Of a stretch of 40,463 bases of DNA, positions 7,938 to 17,671 are shown piece after piece (the first letter of the stretch is position 1; each line of letters begins with the position of its first letter). Location of the stretch: positions 1 through 40,463 of the forward strand of contig BJHG01000012.1 of NCBI GenBank assembly GCA_014191975.1, written 5' to 3'. A program made the position numbers and the translations under genes. This stretch comes from Methylococcaceae bacterium (GTDB lineage Bacteria > Pseudomonadota > Gammaproteobacteria > Methylococcales > Methylomonadaceae). Under the pieces are notes generated by a model. That model did no database searches and was not told the origin of the DNA. It saw nothing but the letters and a program-made list of their open reading frames with translations.

Positions 7938-8702
7938 TCACATAAGCGGCAATAATTGGTTAAGGATTTTTCCGTTTGTAATTAGAATTTGCTTCGGAAA
8001 AATTCCTATGTTACCTTGAAAATCGGTAACGGTCGCCCCTGCTTCTTTCGCGATTAACACGCCAGCGGCAACATCGTATAAATTTAATTCCTGTTCCCAA
8101 AACGCATCGAGTTGACCATCGGCAACTAAACAAATATCGACAGCCGCTGAACCTAAAAGCCGTTGTCCCGTCGTGGCTTGGGCAATACGACAAAAACGTT
8201 CTAAATTATTATTTTCTAAATACGAACGCAAACACGCAAAGCCAGTACCAATCATGGCTTCGCCTAAATCATCAATGTTAGAAACCCGAATCGGTTTACC
8301 ATTTCGCCACGCGCCCTGCCCTTTTGCAGCGCAATAATAATCATCTAAAGCAGGCGCAAAAACCGCACCGAAAACGATTTCGCCATCGATTTCTAACGCC
8401 ACGCTAATCGACCAATAATACTGCCCGCGTGAAAAAGAATGCGTGCCGTCAATTGGGTCAACAATCCAACGATTCGTTTGATTTTCAGATTGTCCGCCCT
8501 CTTCGCCCAAAAAACCAAATTGCGGATAATGTTCGCGGAGTTGCGCTTGCAAAAAGGCTTCAACCGCTAAATCTGCCGCTGTGACAAAATCACGCGGACT
8601 TTTTTTATCGATGGTTAAATTTTTTAAATCACGAAAATGCGTCAGCGCAATGTCGCCAGCGGCGCGAATAATGGGTTCTAAAAGTGGTTGTGAAATAGTC
8701 AT
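7938..8702 (-). CDS. Inositol-monophosphatase-family phosphatase (possibly histidinol-phosphatase)
   Basis: A 254-aa Mg2+-dependent sugar/inositol phosphatase. The metal ligands are visible: Glu67/68 in LGEEGG, Asp82 and Asp85 in WIVDPIDGTHSF, and a distal Asp in LNLYDVAAGVLIAKEAG. GSAAVDICLVADGQLDAFWE is the family's second signature. Similar proteins include SuhB, CysQ and HisN-type histidinol-phosphatases; the sequence visible here does not separate these, and the histidinol-phosphate assignment is only a guess. It lies 23 bases behind glnE and is probably cotranscribed with it. Confidence 0.85.
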   Translation of the reverse strand: MTISQPLLEPIIRAAGDIALTHFRDLKNLTIDKKSPRDFVTAADLAVEAFLQAQLREHYPQFGFLGEEGGQSENQTNRWIVDPIDGTHSFSRGQYYWSISVALEIDGEIVFGAVFAPALDDYYCAAKGQGAWRNGKPIRVSNIDDLGEAMIGTGFACLRSYLENNNLERFCRIAQATTGQRLLGSAAVDICLVADGQLDAFWEQELNLYDVAAGVLIAKEAGATVTDFQGNIGIFPKQILITNGKILNQLLPLM

Positions 8703-8725
8703 TTTTTATCCGTTAGTTTGAGAAA

Positions 8726-11563
8726 TTAGCACATTGTTGTTTGCCAACAAGCCGTCACTTGTTCGCGCAATTCGACAAACTCTTGAGCATCGATAATTGT
8801 TTTATCACCTTGTAAAACCCGTTTATGTCCCACGTCACGATAAGCACAATACCCATTTTTTAGTGTTTTTTGCTCGTTTTCAGAAATGATACAAGCTGAT
8901 TGTAAACTGTCCAATAATCGAATGTTGTCCGTGTAAATTGTTAAAACAGACGAATTTGCGGCATTTGCCAACACACCAAATTGCACCATGAATTCAATAT
9001 CGACAATGCCGCCCGCGCTTTGTTTTAAATCGAATTCTTCAGCAGATTTTGTCGCCAAACTTTCACGCATTTTTTCGCGCATTTCACGGACTTCGATTTT
9101 TAGCATTTCAATATCGCGCGGCAAACTCAATACACGTTGACGAATTTCGGAAAAAATTTGCCCCAAATTTACATCGCCAGCAATAAAACGAGCGCGAACT
9201 ACTGCCTGTAATTCCCACGTCCAAGCGTTTTGCGTCAAATAATTTTCGTAGCTATCAATGTGCGTGACTAACGCGCCAGAATCGCCGTTCGGACGCAAAC
9301 GCAAATCGACTTCGTACAATTCACCCGCCAGTAATTTTGTATCTAAAATGTGGCGGATTTTTTGCCCCAAGCGTGCGTAAAATTGCGAACACGACAACGG
9401 TTTTTCGCCATTCGTCATCGCGTTTCCGTCGGTGCAATCGTAAACAAAAACCATGTCCAAATCCGAACCGTAACCCAATTCAAATCCGCCTAATTTACCA
9501 AAACCGATAATTGCAAAATTAGTTTTTTCGTCGTCACATTCGGGCGGATAACCGTGCTTTTCAACCAACATTTTCCACGAGTTTTTCACCACGCAATCAA
9601 CAAGACTTTCGGCTAAAAAGGTTAAATAATCGCTGACAATCATCAGCGGAATCACGCCCATAATATCCGCCGCCGCAATTCGCAACACATTCACCTGTTT
9701 AAATTGACGCAACGCAATCATCAATGTTTCTAAATCGTCGGCATCAATTCGCGCCACGAGCTGATTTAATTGCGCGTCTAAATGGTCTTTTTTTAGCGGT
9801 TCAAAAAGTGAGCGCGTGTCCAATAATTCATCAAATAAAACAGGACAACGCGCCAAATACTCGCCAATCCACGGACTCGCCGACGCTAATTTTAACAGTT
9901 GCGCCAACGCATTTGGATTTTCAGCCAACAACGCTAAATACACATTTCGACCCGCCACCGCCGTGAACAAAGTCAGCAAACGTTTCAAAGTTTCATCAGG
10001 ATTCAGTACAGTTTGCAACGTCGCAATCACTTGTGGCATCAAGCGATTGATTACGCCCAAGCCTTTATTACTCAAACGACGAATCGCGGGCGCATTTTTG
10101 AAATCGACAATTGCCGCCCAACTTTCAGCCGTATTTTGAAAACCGTAGTCACTCAAATTTTTGAGTAATTCGCTTTCATCGTCCAAACCCGCCCAAATTT
10201 TTTGGCTCAACTGTTCAATTTCGTCTTGTTTTGAAACCGAAAAAACCGCGTCGAAAACCGCGTGAACTTTATCTCGCACAGCATTTAATTCGATTAAAAA
10301 CGTTTCCCAATTCGCAAAACCCAAAACATACGCCATCGCGTTTTTTGCATTTTCATTGGTCGGTAAATCGTGCGTTTGTTTGTCTTGATATTGTTGGATT
10401 CGATTTTCAACGCGACGTAAAAAATGGTACGACTTGGTTAATTGCGTTGCGTCTTCGGGGTTCAATAATTCTAATTCTGAAAGCAATTTCAACACGTCCA
10501 AAATGCCGCGCGTTTGCAAACTTTTGTCGTTTCCACCGCGAATCAATTGAAATGCTTGCCCGATAAATTCAATTTCTCGAATGCCACCGCGTCCTAATTT
10601 GACGTTGTCGATTCTATCTTTGCGCCGTAACTCTTGAACGATTTGCGCTTTGAGCGAACGCAATTCCTCGAACGCGCCATAATCTAAATATCGCCGATAA
10701 ACGAATTTATTGAGCATCAACATCAACGGTTTACCTTGCTCAAAATCGCCCGCCACTTGCCGCGCTTTAATCATCGCGTAACGTTCCCATTCACGCGCTT
10801 GGGTTTGGTAATAATTTTCCATGCCATCGAACGTCATAATCATCCCGCCGCTGTCGCCAAAGGGACGCAGGCGAATATCGGTGCGGAATACAAAACCTTC
10901 AACAGTCGTTTCGTCCAAAACACGCACCAAACTTTGGCAAACTTTGGTGAAAAATTCGCTGTAAGTCGTTTCTTTTCGGTCGGGCAACACGCCGTTTTCA
11001 GGATATGCAAAAATCAAATCAATGTCGGACGAATAATTGAGCTCATACGCGCCTAATTTCCCCATCCCCAAAACAACGATTTGTTGCGGTGTTCCGTCGG
11101 CTAAAACAGGGATGCCCCGTTTTTCAGAGGCTTGAGAATAAATAAAATCCAACGCCGTTTGAATACACGCCTCGGCAAGCCACGATAATTCGCGCAAAGT
11201 GTGTGTCAATTCTTCCCAATCTGAAATATCACGCCACGCCAAACGAATCATTTCATTGCGGCGAAAATGGCGCAAAACAATCATTAAATCGGCTTCCGTT
11301 TCGATGATTTTTTGCGCTAACTTTTCACGATAAGTGGCTTCGTCGTAGCTTTTGAATAAATCGCCCGATTGACACAATCCAAGTAAGATTTCAGGGCGAC
11401 GGTCACAATGTTGCGCGACAAATTCGCTCATCGCCCACACTTTCACCATTGCATTTGAAAAATCCGCAGGCAATTCAAGCGTAGTTAAACGCGCTGACCA
11501 TTTTGTTAAATCAACGTTGGCCGCTACGGATTCGGGCAGTTTTTGAATTTCAGCTACAAACAT
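8726..11563 (-). CDS. glnE: Bifunctional glutamine synthetase adenylyltransferase/adenylyl-removing enzyme
   Basis: GlnE switches glutamine synthetase off by adenylylation and on by phosphorolytic deadenylylation under PII control. The 945-aa length is standard. Two nucleotidyltransferase domains are evident: GMGKLGAYELNYSSDIDLIF at about residues 166-185 (adenylyl-removing half) and GFGKLGGFELGYGSDLDMVF from about 685 (adenylyltransferase half). Each is followed by the RLRP(F/N)GDSG motif. The C-terminal half has the LKQSAGGIVDIEFMVQ segment, mirrored by GRGGIREIEFIGQ in the N-terminal half. It is divergent from the permease gene upstream. Confidence 0.97.
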   Translation of the reverse strand: MFVAEIQKLPESVAANVDLTKWSARLTTLELPADFSNAMVKVWAMSEFVAQHCDRRPEILLGLCQSGDLFKSYDEATYREKLAQKIIETEADLMIVLRHFRRNEMIRLAWRDISDWEELTHTLRELSWLAEACIQTALDFIYSQASEKRGIPVLADGTPQQIVVLGMGKLGAYELNYSSDIDLIFAYPENGVLPDRKETTYSEFFTKVCQSLVRVLDETTVEGFVFRTDIRLRPFGDSGGMIMTFDGMENYYQTQAREWERYAMIKARQVAGDFEQGKPLMLMLNKFVYRRYLDYGAFEELRSLKAQIVQELRRKDRIDNVKLGRGGIREIEFIGQAFQLIRGGNDKSLQTRGILDVLKLLSELELLNPEDATQLTKSYHFLRRVENRIQQYQDKQTHDLPTNENAKNAMAYVLGFANWETFLIELNAVRDKVHAVFDAVFSVSKQDEIEQLSQKIWAGLDDESELLKNLSDYGFQNTAESWAAIVDFKNAPAIRRLSNKGLGVINRLMPQVIATLQTVLNPDETLKRLLTLFTAVAGRNVYLALLAENPNALAQLLKLASASPWIGEYLARCPVLFDELLDTRSLFEPLKKDHLDAQLNQLVARIDADDLETLMIALRQFKQVNVLRIAAADIMGVIPLMIVSDYLTFLAESLVDCVVKNSWKMLVEKHGYPPECDDEKTNFAIIGFGKLGGFELGYGSDLDMVFVYDCTDGNAMTNGEKPLSCSQFYARLGQKIRHILDTKLLAGELYEVDLRLRPNGDSGALVTHIDSYENYLTQNAWTWELQAVVRARFIAGDVNLGQIFSEIRQRVLSLPRDIEMLKIEVREMREKMRESLATKSAEEFDLKQSAGGIVDIEFMVQFGVLANAANSSVLTIYTDNIRLLDSLQSACIISENEQKTLKNGYCAYRDVGHKRVLQGDKTIIDAQEFVELREQVTACWQTTMC

Positions 11564-11671
11564 AATAAAAATATCTAATTAAAAAGTGGTTTTTGATTAT
11601 TTTACACACCACAACCAATTATTTTCTGCTTAAATGGACGTTATATTTTTATTCTAAAAATAGGTTTAATA

Positions 11672-12955
11672 ATGGTTATATTGTGGACGGATGCGCTGAT
11701 TTTTAGCTTGCTACTTTTTGTAGCAGCAATTATTTATTTTATACGAGGTAAAGAACATTTAAAACGCCCATTGACGATAATTAAACAAAGTTTAATGGGA
11801 ATGTCTTCGCTGATAATTTTGCTATTTTTTATGACAATTGGCATTTTAGATTCGATTCATTTCAAACCCGCATCAAAAGATAACGAAATAATCAGCGTGT
11901 TGGATTATTGTGCTACACCGTTGCGTGAGCATGGTGAAAAAACCTATTCTGAACCTTTTGCAACCAAGCTTTACAATAAAGAAATGATTGTTGAGTCGAA
12001 TGAAAATACCCGCTGGGATTATCCACGGTTGAAATTTGGTGGAAAACATTTAGAAAACGATGCTCAAAAATTGAAGGATATTTTTCAAAAAACAACGATT
12101 GGCTTTGGTATTGGTACGGGAATTTTCACGTTATTGATTTTCGCTTTTAACCTTAAATCGAAATCCACTTTTTTTGTGTTGATTACCTTAAGTTCTACGT
12201 TGATTTATTTGTCGAATTTCTATCACGTTTTCGGTACGGACAAAGTCGGTGAAGACGTGTTTTATCAAACAATCAAAAGCATTCGAACAGGCTTGGTTCT
12301 CGGTACGTTGACAACGTTAATTTTATTGCCATTATCATTAGTTTTGGGAATTTTATCGGGGTTTTTTCGTGGCTGGCTTGATGACGCGATTCAATTTTTA
12401 TACACAACATTAAATTCCATTCCGAGTGTATTGTTAATTGGCGCATCGGTTTTGATGGTACAAGTTTATATGTCGAATCACGAAAACGATTTCACGAGTT
12501 TAATCGTTCGTGCTGATATGCGATTGCTGTTTTTGTGTTTGATTTTAGGTATGACGAGCTGGACGGGATTGTGTCGATTGTTACGTGCCGAAACCTTGAA
12601 ATTACGCGAAATGGAATACGTTCAAGCCGCGTATTCATTGGGCGTAAAACAACACACGATTTTGATTCGACATATTTTTCCAAACCTTATGCACATTGTA
12701 TTGATTTCAATTGTGTTGGATTTTAGTTCATTAGTGTTAGCTGAGGCGGCGCTGTCTTATATCAATATTGGGGTTGACCCCAGCACTTATAGCTGGGGCA
12801 ATATGATTAACGGCGCACGCTTAGAAATGGCGCGTGAGCCGATTGTTTGGTGGTCATTGACAGCCGCATTTTTGTTGATGTTTGCATTGGTTTTGGCAGC
12901 AAACTTATTTGCTGAAACGGTGCAAACTGCTTTTGATCCGAGGCGAAATCAGTAA
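11672..12955 (+). CDS. ABC transporter permease, OppC/DppC type, with long N-terminal extension
   Basis: The C-terminal ~230 residues are a binding-protein-dependent permease of the peptide/nickel class. The entry motif is HVFGTDKVGEDVFYQTIKSIRTGLVLG and the EAA loop is YVQAAYSLGVKQHTILIRHIFPN. The first ~190 residues hold about four extra hydrophobic segments and a soluble loop (about 60-145), which ordinary OppC lacks. No second permease, ATPase or binding-protein gene adjoins it, so its partners must be elsewhere and the substrate is unknown. Its last codons overlap the 3' end of the convergent TonB receptor gene by seven bases. Confidence 0.82.
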   Translation: MVILWTDALIFSLLLFVAAIIYFIRGKEHLKRPLTIIKQSLMGMSSLIILLFFMTIGILDSIHFKPASKDNEIISVLDYCATPLREHGEKTYSEPFATKLYNKEMIVESNENTRWDYPRLKFGGKHLENDAQKLKDIFQKTTIGFGIGTGIFTLLIFAFNLKSKSTFFVLITLSSTLIYLSNFYHVFGTDKVGEDVFYQTIKSIRTGLVLGTLTTLILLPLSLVLGILSGFFRGWLDDAIQFLYTTLNSIPSVLLIGASVLMVQVYMSNHENDFTSLIVRADMRLLFLCLILGMTSWTGLCRLLRAETLKLREMEYVQAAYSLGVKQHTILIRHIFPNLMHIVLISIVLDFSSLVLAEAALSYINIGVDPSTYSWGNMINGARLEMAREPIVWWSLTAAFLLMFALVLAANLFAETVQTAFDPRRNQ

Positions 12956-15015
12956 CTCAGGCGAATCCCGACTTCTGCGCTACGTCCTGCTTCGGGCGCA
13001 AAATTTCGTAAATACGACACGGAACTGCGGATATTTTCATCGAGTAAATTTTTACCTTTCGCAAACAGCAAAATTTCAGATTTTGCAAAACTCGCTATTT
13101 TGTATTGTGTTCCGACATTCAACAATAAATACGCAGGCGTGGTGGTTTCGTTTTCGCCCGAATTTGTTTGTTCTTCACCGCGCGTTAAACGCACATTGCC
13201 TGAAAACGCATTTTTTTCATAACTCAACTGCGTGCCGTAACGCAACGGCGGCATTCTCGGCACGTTGCCACCTTTATCAAACGTGCCGCGCGTGTAATCG
13301 CTAAACAAGGTTAAATCCACCGCGCCAAATTTATTATCGAGCAACGGGAAAACCGTTTTGGCTTCAAACCCTTTGAAAATCGCGGCTTGTTGCTCGCTGT
13401 GTAAAATCGGAAAACATTCGGCACAATCTGTGTTATTTGCTACAAATTCGCCATCTTCCGCGTTAAATAATTGCGCTGAATCGCGTTGCTGATAAATGTA
13501 ATCGCTCACCCAATTATGAAAAAAGTTGAAATCGGCTTGCACCCAAGACGCATCAAATTGATAACCTAAATCCAAATTATTCGACAATTCTTTTTTCAAA
13601 TTTGCGTTACCAACTTCATAACTGCGTGTTGCGTGATGAAAACCGTCCGAAAATAATTCTTGAATTTGCGGCGCACGTTGCGAATGCGTGAACGCTAAAC
13701 TCAATTTATTTTGTGAATTCATTTGCCACATCGCCGAAGTCGAACCGCTCAACGGAATGTACGAAACATCGTTTCGACCTTCGGGCGTGATTTGCGTCGA
13801 TTCAGCCCGCCCGCCTAATTCATAAGTCACCGCGCCGACTTTGAGCGATTCGACGTTAAAAATTCCATAAGTCGCAATGTCGGATTTTGGAACGATTTTG
13901 CCTTCTTCGCCCAAACCTTGAAAAATGCTGTTTGTCGATTGAAAACCTAAAATACCTTTGTTATTTTTAATTAGTGGCGCGTGTTCGAGTTCAAAACGGC
14001 TTTCGTAAGTTTCATTTAAAAATACCGTTCCCGCGACATTGCCATCAAATTCGGTGTGCGCGTAATCGGTGTAACCAAATTTGAGTTTGGCTTTTTCGAT
14101 AAACGCGAATGGATTATTGAGCTGACTTTTAAAATCGTATTTGGTTTGTTTCATTTCAACATGAACAGGCGTTTCGCCGTGTCCATCGGGTGGAATGCCG
14201 TAATTTCTTTCGGTTTGATTGATTGCCGCACCGATTAAACCCACGTCTCCAATCATTGAAAAACCCGCGCTTCCGCCTCGCGCTCGACTTTGCGTATTGT
14301 CCGTGAAGCCATAAGTATTTTGTAATTCACCTGCGGGAACAGCGTTAAAACTGGGGTCATGTTGACGCGCTCGCGCTTCGTCAATTGCTGCGCCGCCAAT
14401 GCTGGTATTTCCTGCGTCACGATAAAAACCGTCAACGTGATACGCGAAATTATTTTTGCCGCCTTCAACTTTCAACGCGCTTGACGATTCGTCGGTGGCG
14501 GAATCGTAACGTTGTTCGCCCGCGCCGCCAATGACTTTGTCGAACATTTTTTCAGGCATGCGATTGTCAATCACGTTCACAATGCCGCCCATCGCGCCAC
14601 TTCCATAAAGCAACGTTGAAGGCCCGCGTAAAATTTCAACTCGTTCGGCAATAATCGGATCAACGCCTGTGGCGTGGTCTGCGCTTAATGAGGACGCATC
14701 ATTATTGCCCAAACTGTTTTGTAATACTTTGACGCGCGAACCCGATTGCCCACGAATGACGGGAATTCCCACGCCTGAACCAAACGATTGATTGGTTACG
14801 CCGAGTTCATTTTGCAAGGTTTCGCCCAGTGTTGAACCTACTTTTGAACGCAATTCTGCACCGTCTAAAATCGTAATCGGATGCGCCGAATCATCAACCG
14901 ATTCCACAAACGGTGCGCTGACAATCATGTCATCGAGTTTTTGCACAAACTCATCGGCGTAAATTGGCACGGTAAAAATAGGCAATAACAACAACGGTAT
15001 TTTTTTCAATTTCAT
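12949..15015 (-). CDS. ZnuD-like TonB-dependent outer-membrane receptor
   Basis: A TonB-dependent receptor with a signal peptide (MKLKKIPLLLLPIFTVPIYA), a plug domain (about 25-150, with IPVIRGQSGSRVKVLQN and VEILRGPSTLLYGSGAMGGIVNVID) and a 22-strand barrel ending in aromatic residues. The plug resembles the zinc receptor ZnuD of Neisseria (SLSADHATGVDP segment), and histidine-rich loops such as GFHHATRS fit metal uptake. The ATG at 15015 is chosen because GGAG lies just upstream; a start four codons earlier would put that site inside the gene. It is the last gene of the Zur operon, which supports zinc as the ligand. Confidence 0.88.
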   Translation of the reverse strand: MKLKKIPLLLLPIFTVPIYADEFVQKLDDMIVSAPFVESVDDSAHPITILDGAELRSKVGSTLGETLQNELGVTNQSFGSGVGIPVIRGQSGSRVKVLQNSLGNNDASSLSADHATGVDPIIAERVEILRGPSTLLYGSGAMGGIVNVIDNRMPEKMFDKVIGGAGEQRYDSATDESSSALKVEGGKNNFAYHVDGFYRDAGNTSIGGAAIDEARARQHDPSFNAVPAGELQNTYGFTDNTQSRARGGSAGFSMIGDVGLIGAAINQTERNYGIPPDGHGETPVHVEMKQTKYDFKSQLNNPFAFIEKAKLKFGYTDYAHTEFDGNVAGTVFLNETYESRFELEHAPLIKNNKGILGFQSTNSIFQGLGEEGKIVPKSDIATYGIFNVESLKVGAVTYELGGRAESTQITPEGRNDVSYIPLSGSTSAMWQMNSQNKLSLAFTHSQRAPQIQELFSDGFHHATRSYEVGNANLKKELSNNLDLGYQFDASWVQADFNFFHNWVSDYIYQQRDSAQLFNAEDGEFVANNTDCAECFPILHSEQQAAIFKGFEAKTVFPLLDNKFGAVDLTLFSDYTRGTFDKGGNVPRMPPLRYGTQLSYEKNAFSGNVRLTRGEEQTNSGENETTTPAYLLLNVGTQYKIASFAKSEILLFAKGKNLLDENIRSSVSYLRNFAPEAGRSAEVGIRLSY

Positions 15016-15030
15016 CACATTCTCCATTTT

Positions 15031-16020
15031 TTAAATTTGTTTCACTTTTTGTAATTTAGCCATCAAATCTTCAGCAAGATTAACCAATTCACCATCGGTA
15101 ATAAAAACTAAGCGTCCAACTTCATCATTGAATTCTCGCATTTCTAAAAAAGTCGGCGGATGCAAATAACCATTTCCGCCTTGCACAATCATTGGTTTTT
15201 TATGTTCTTGGGTATAAATCACGCCTTTCACGCGCACTAATTCATGGTGATATGTGGTCAGCAAATCAATTAAAACCACTTGTAACAAATTCCATTCAAT
15301 TCGATTTTCAAAACGCAAACAAATAATTTTAAAACGTTTCGCCGTTAAATCGTCTTCGACTTGATTGCGTTTCAATGTTTTTTTCTCAGCGGTTTGTTGT
15401 GTAAAAAGTAAGCTCGGCGAAATCGCGCCAAATGGCGCGTTGATTTTGGTGGCGTTAGGCGCGAATTTCTCAATCGTTGTAAAACATTTTTGAATTTGCC
15501 GCTCCGTGACTAAATCGGCGTGCGTTAAAACAACGGTATCTGCCCACGCGAGTTGCGCTTGCATTTGTGGAAAGCGCGACACGTTTTCATCAGAAATTGC
15601 AGAAAATGTGCTGATAACATTTTGCAAACGGTAACGCGCAGATAACCATTTTTGCGTTAATAAAATATCTAACACAGGTTCTGGATTCGCAACGCCGCTA
15701 GTTTCAATAATGACGTAATCAAACGGTTTTTCAGTTTGACTTTCCCACGCCATGCGTAAATTTTTAAGCATTGGCATTAACGCATCGCGTGTTTGACAAC
15801 ACAAACAACCACCAACCAATGTTGCTTTGGGTGCTTGATGTTTTTGCAACAAATCTTGGTCAATCGGAATCGTGCCGAATTCGTTAATAATCACCGCTGA
15901 TTTTGGAAAATGATGCAACAGCGAATTTAACAACGTGGTTTTGCCGCTTCCTAAAAAGCCGCTAATCACGATGACTGGAATTTGCTCAATAATTTTAATT
16001 TTCCGACTGACTGGATTCAT
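15031..16020 (-). CDS. COG0523 (CobW/CBWD) GTPase, copy 1
   Basis: A G3E-family P-loop GTPase, 329 aa from the ATG at 16020; a GTG four codons earlier is possible. Walker A is SGFLGSGKTTLL near residues 20-31, the family metal-binding CxCC motif is GGCLCC, Walker B is YVIIETSGVANP, and the base-recognition motif is degenerate (LTHADL instead of NKxD). A CobW_C domain follows (KGVIYTQEHK). COG0523 proteins are metallochaperones or insertases, many of them for zinc. It overlaps the fhcA 3' end by 26 bases and precedes znuD, so it is cotranscribed. It is the most divergent of the three copies here. Confidence 0.9.
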   Translation of the reverse strand: MNPVSRKIKIIEQIPVIVISGFLGSGKTTLLNSLLHHFPKSAVIINEFGTIPIDQDLLQKHQAPKATLVGGCLCCQTRDALMPMLKNLRMAWESQTEKPFDYVIIETSGVANPEPVLDILLTQKWLSARYRLQNVISTFSAISDENVSRFPQMQAQLAWADTVVLTHADLVTERQIQKCFTTIEKFAPNATKINAPFGAISPSLLFTQQTAEKKTLKRNQVEDDLTAKRFKIICLRFENRIEWNLLQVVLIDLLTTYHHELVRVKGVIYTQEHKKPMIVQGGNGYLHPPTFLEMREFNDEVGRLVFITDGELVNLAEDLMAKLQKVKQI

Positions 16021-16726
16021 AAGGTTTGCCACATTGGTGGGAAAAAAACCGCTCGGTGTCGGTTTGATTAAAACTCACATCTTCCACCTGAAAATTATGC
16101 AATTTTAAATTATAAAATTGGTCGTAATAATCTTGAACGTCGCGTTTAATCTGTCGCTCAAAATACGGTTGAATTGTTTGCGTTGTGCCATTTTTTCGCA
16201 TTTTCACATCGCCATTTTTTACGACTAATTCGCCATTTTTAAAGACTAAATCTGCACGATTAAACATCGCTTCTTTGTCCGTTTGCGGATGATAAACCGC
16301 AATATCCGCAATTGCGCCTGGCTTTGTGTGTCCACGGTCTTTCAAACCCAGCATTTGTGCGGCGGCGGTGCGCGTCATAATGGCGATTTCATAAAGCGAA
16401 AATTCTTTTTTCAAATCCTTTAACAAACTCATTTCAACGGCTTCGGGATGCAATTTCGCGATACATTCCAAACGAAATTCAACATCCATCAGCAACCGAA
16501 TCAAATGCGGGTAACTGGTAAAAGGTGCGCCATTTGGATGATCGGTCGTGAAAAATAATCGCCACGGATCGTCAGCTAATAAGAAAATTTCTAAGCCAAT
16601 TAACCATTGCAAACTGTTCACAAAACTTTTTGCTTGATAACGATACGGCACAACGCCGCCGCTCCCTTCGCATTCGCCATCCAAAACCACCCATTTTTTA
16701 GGATTGGCATCGTGACGACGACTAAA
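15995..16726 (-). pseudogene. fhcA: FhcA/FwdA homologue, C-terminal part behind an in-frame TAA
   Basis: This is the remaining part of the fhcA gene, in the same reading frame as the upstream part and separated from it only by TAA at 16727-16729. It continues the family sequence without a gap: FSRRHDANPKKWVVLDGECEG, then FVNSLQWLIGLEIFLL, then TTDHPNGAPFTSYPHLIRLL. It holds the catalytic and metal-binding aspartate (TTDHPNG, about residue 377 of the joined protein) and the amidohydrolase C-terminal barrel strand GAIADIAVY. The only near start is GTG at 16690, without a convincing ribosome site, so independent translation is unlikely. Confidence 0.85.
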
Positions 16727-17671
16727 TTAAGCAATCACATCGCCGGAAATTGTCACGGTTTGACCAAATAAAACCTGTCCCACATCCATCGTGATGTTGG
16801 GATGTTTGTTAAAACCATCAATCAATTTTGCGGCGGCGGATGAAAAGCCGCGCGAGCCTTCATTGCCATAACCATAAAATTGAATATGTGCTAAGTGCAT
16901 CGGCAAACCTTGAGCCGCTTCCATTGTCGCAATTGCCGTGTCTACGTTGTTTGGAATGCCTAAATTATTGCAATGCACATGAACAGGATGCGGGAGTTGA
17001 ATGTCACACGCAGCGCGTTGCAACGTCTGCAAAATGTGCCGAGAACTTACGCCATAATCAGGCACAATATCGTCTAAATCAAAATGGCGAATGTTATTTT
17101 TAAACGGATTCGCGCCACCTGCGTTAATGACTTTCAAACCTAAACATTTTGTGGCGTGCAACGTCCACGCAACGTAATCATTGATTTGGTTTTGACTGGC
17201 TTTGGCGCGTAATAATCGCAACAAAAAATCATCATTGCCTAAAATCACTAAACCCGCCGTATCAATAATTGGAATATCTGCCATTTGCAAATGTGCGTCT
17301 AACGCATTCGCGGGAAAAATCGCAGGTTCAACCACGGTGGTGTAACCCATTTGTGCGTAACGATAACCAATTTCTGTTGTTGACCAACGAGCGGTACTAA
17401 ATGGATGATTTAACTTTCGTGCCATAAAATTACGGTGTTGTTCAGGCAATAACAAACGGGCTGTATTTACATTTCCGCCTGCAATGTGACTGTGAATATC
17501 CACCGCACCAGCCATGACGATTTTGCCTGAAATATCGTAATCGACATCAGGTATTTGCGAATTTTCAGGCGTTGAAATAATGAAACCGTCTGCAAACCAA
17601 ATATCGCCAATTTCACCATTTAGATTTTGCGCGGGGTCAAAAACTCGTCCGCCTTTTAAGCGCGTTAACAT
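16727..17671 (-). pseudogene. fhcA: Formylmethanofuran dehydrogenase/hydrolase subunit A homologue, N-terminal part
   Basis: FhcA is the hydrolase subunit that releases formate from formyl-methanofuran in the tetrahydromethanopterin C1 pathway of methylotrophs; FwdA is its archaeal counterpart. This 314-residue part has the amidohydrolase metal ligands His60/His62 (DIHSHIAGG), the lysine that becomes carboxylated (Lys180, LGLKVINAGG), His231/His233 (PHPVHVHCNN) and His262 (MHLAHIQF). It ends at TAA where relatives continue, usually with Gln, so CAA to TAA is the simplest lesion. The joined gene has 558 codons, normal length. The start overlaps the end of COG0523 copy 2. No fhcB, fhcC or fhcD gene is nearby. 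Confidence 0.88.

Noticed and set aside
10231-11056. Long plus-strand reading frames opposite glnE, and similar ones opposite other large genes
   Set aside because: They lie wholly antisense to a well-conserved gene, show no family resemblance, and follow from the codon composition of the real strand.
16727-16729. TAA reassigned as a sense codon in this organism
   Set aside because: TAA ends intact genes such as glyQ, bfr, plsC and the adaptor gene, and other genes end with TGA or TAG, so the standard bacterial code applies.
15995-17671. Two separate genes, or a frameshift, in the fhcA region
   Set aside because: Both parts are in the same frame (distance from 17671 to 16690 is 981, a multiple of three) and are joined by only 12 sense codons after TAA. 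The downstream GTG has no good ribosome site. It is one gene with a nonsense codon.
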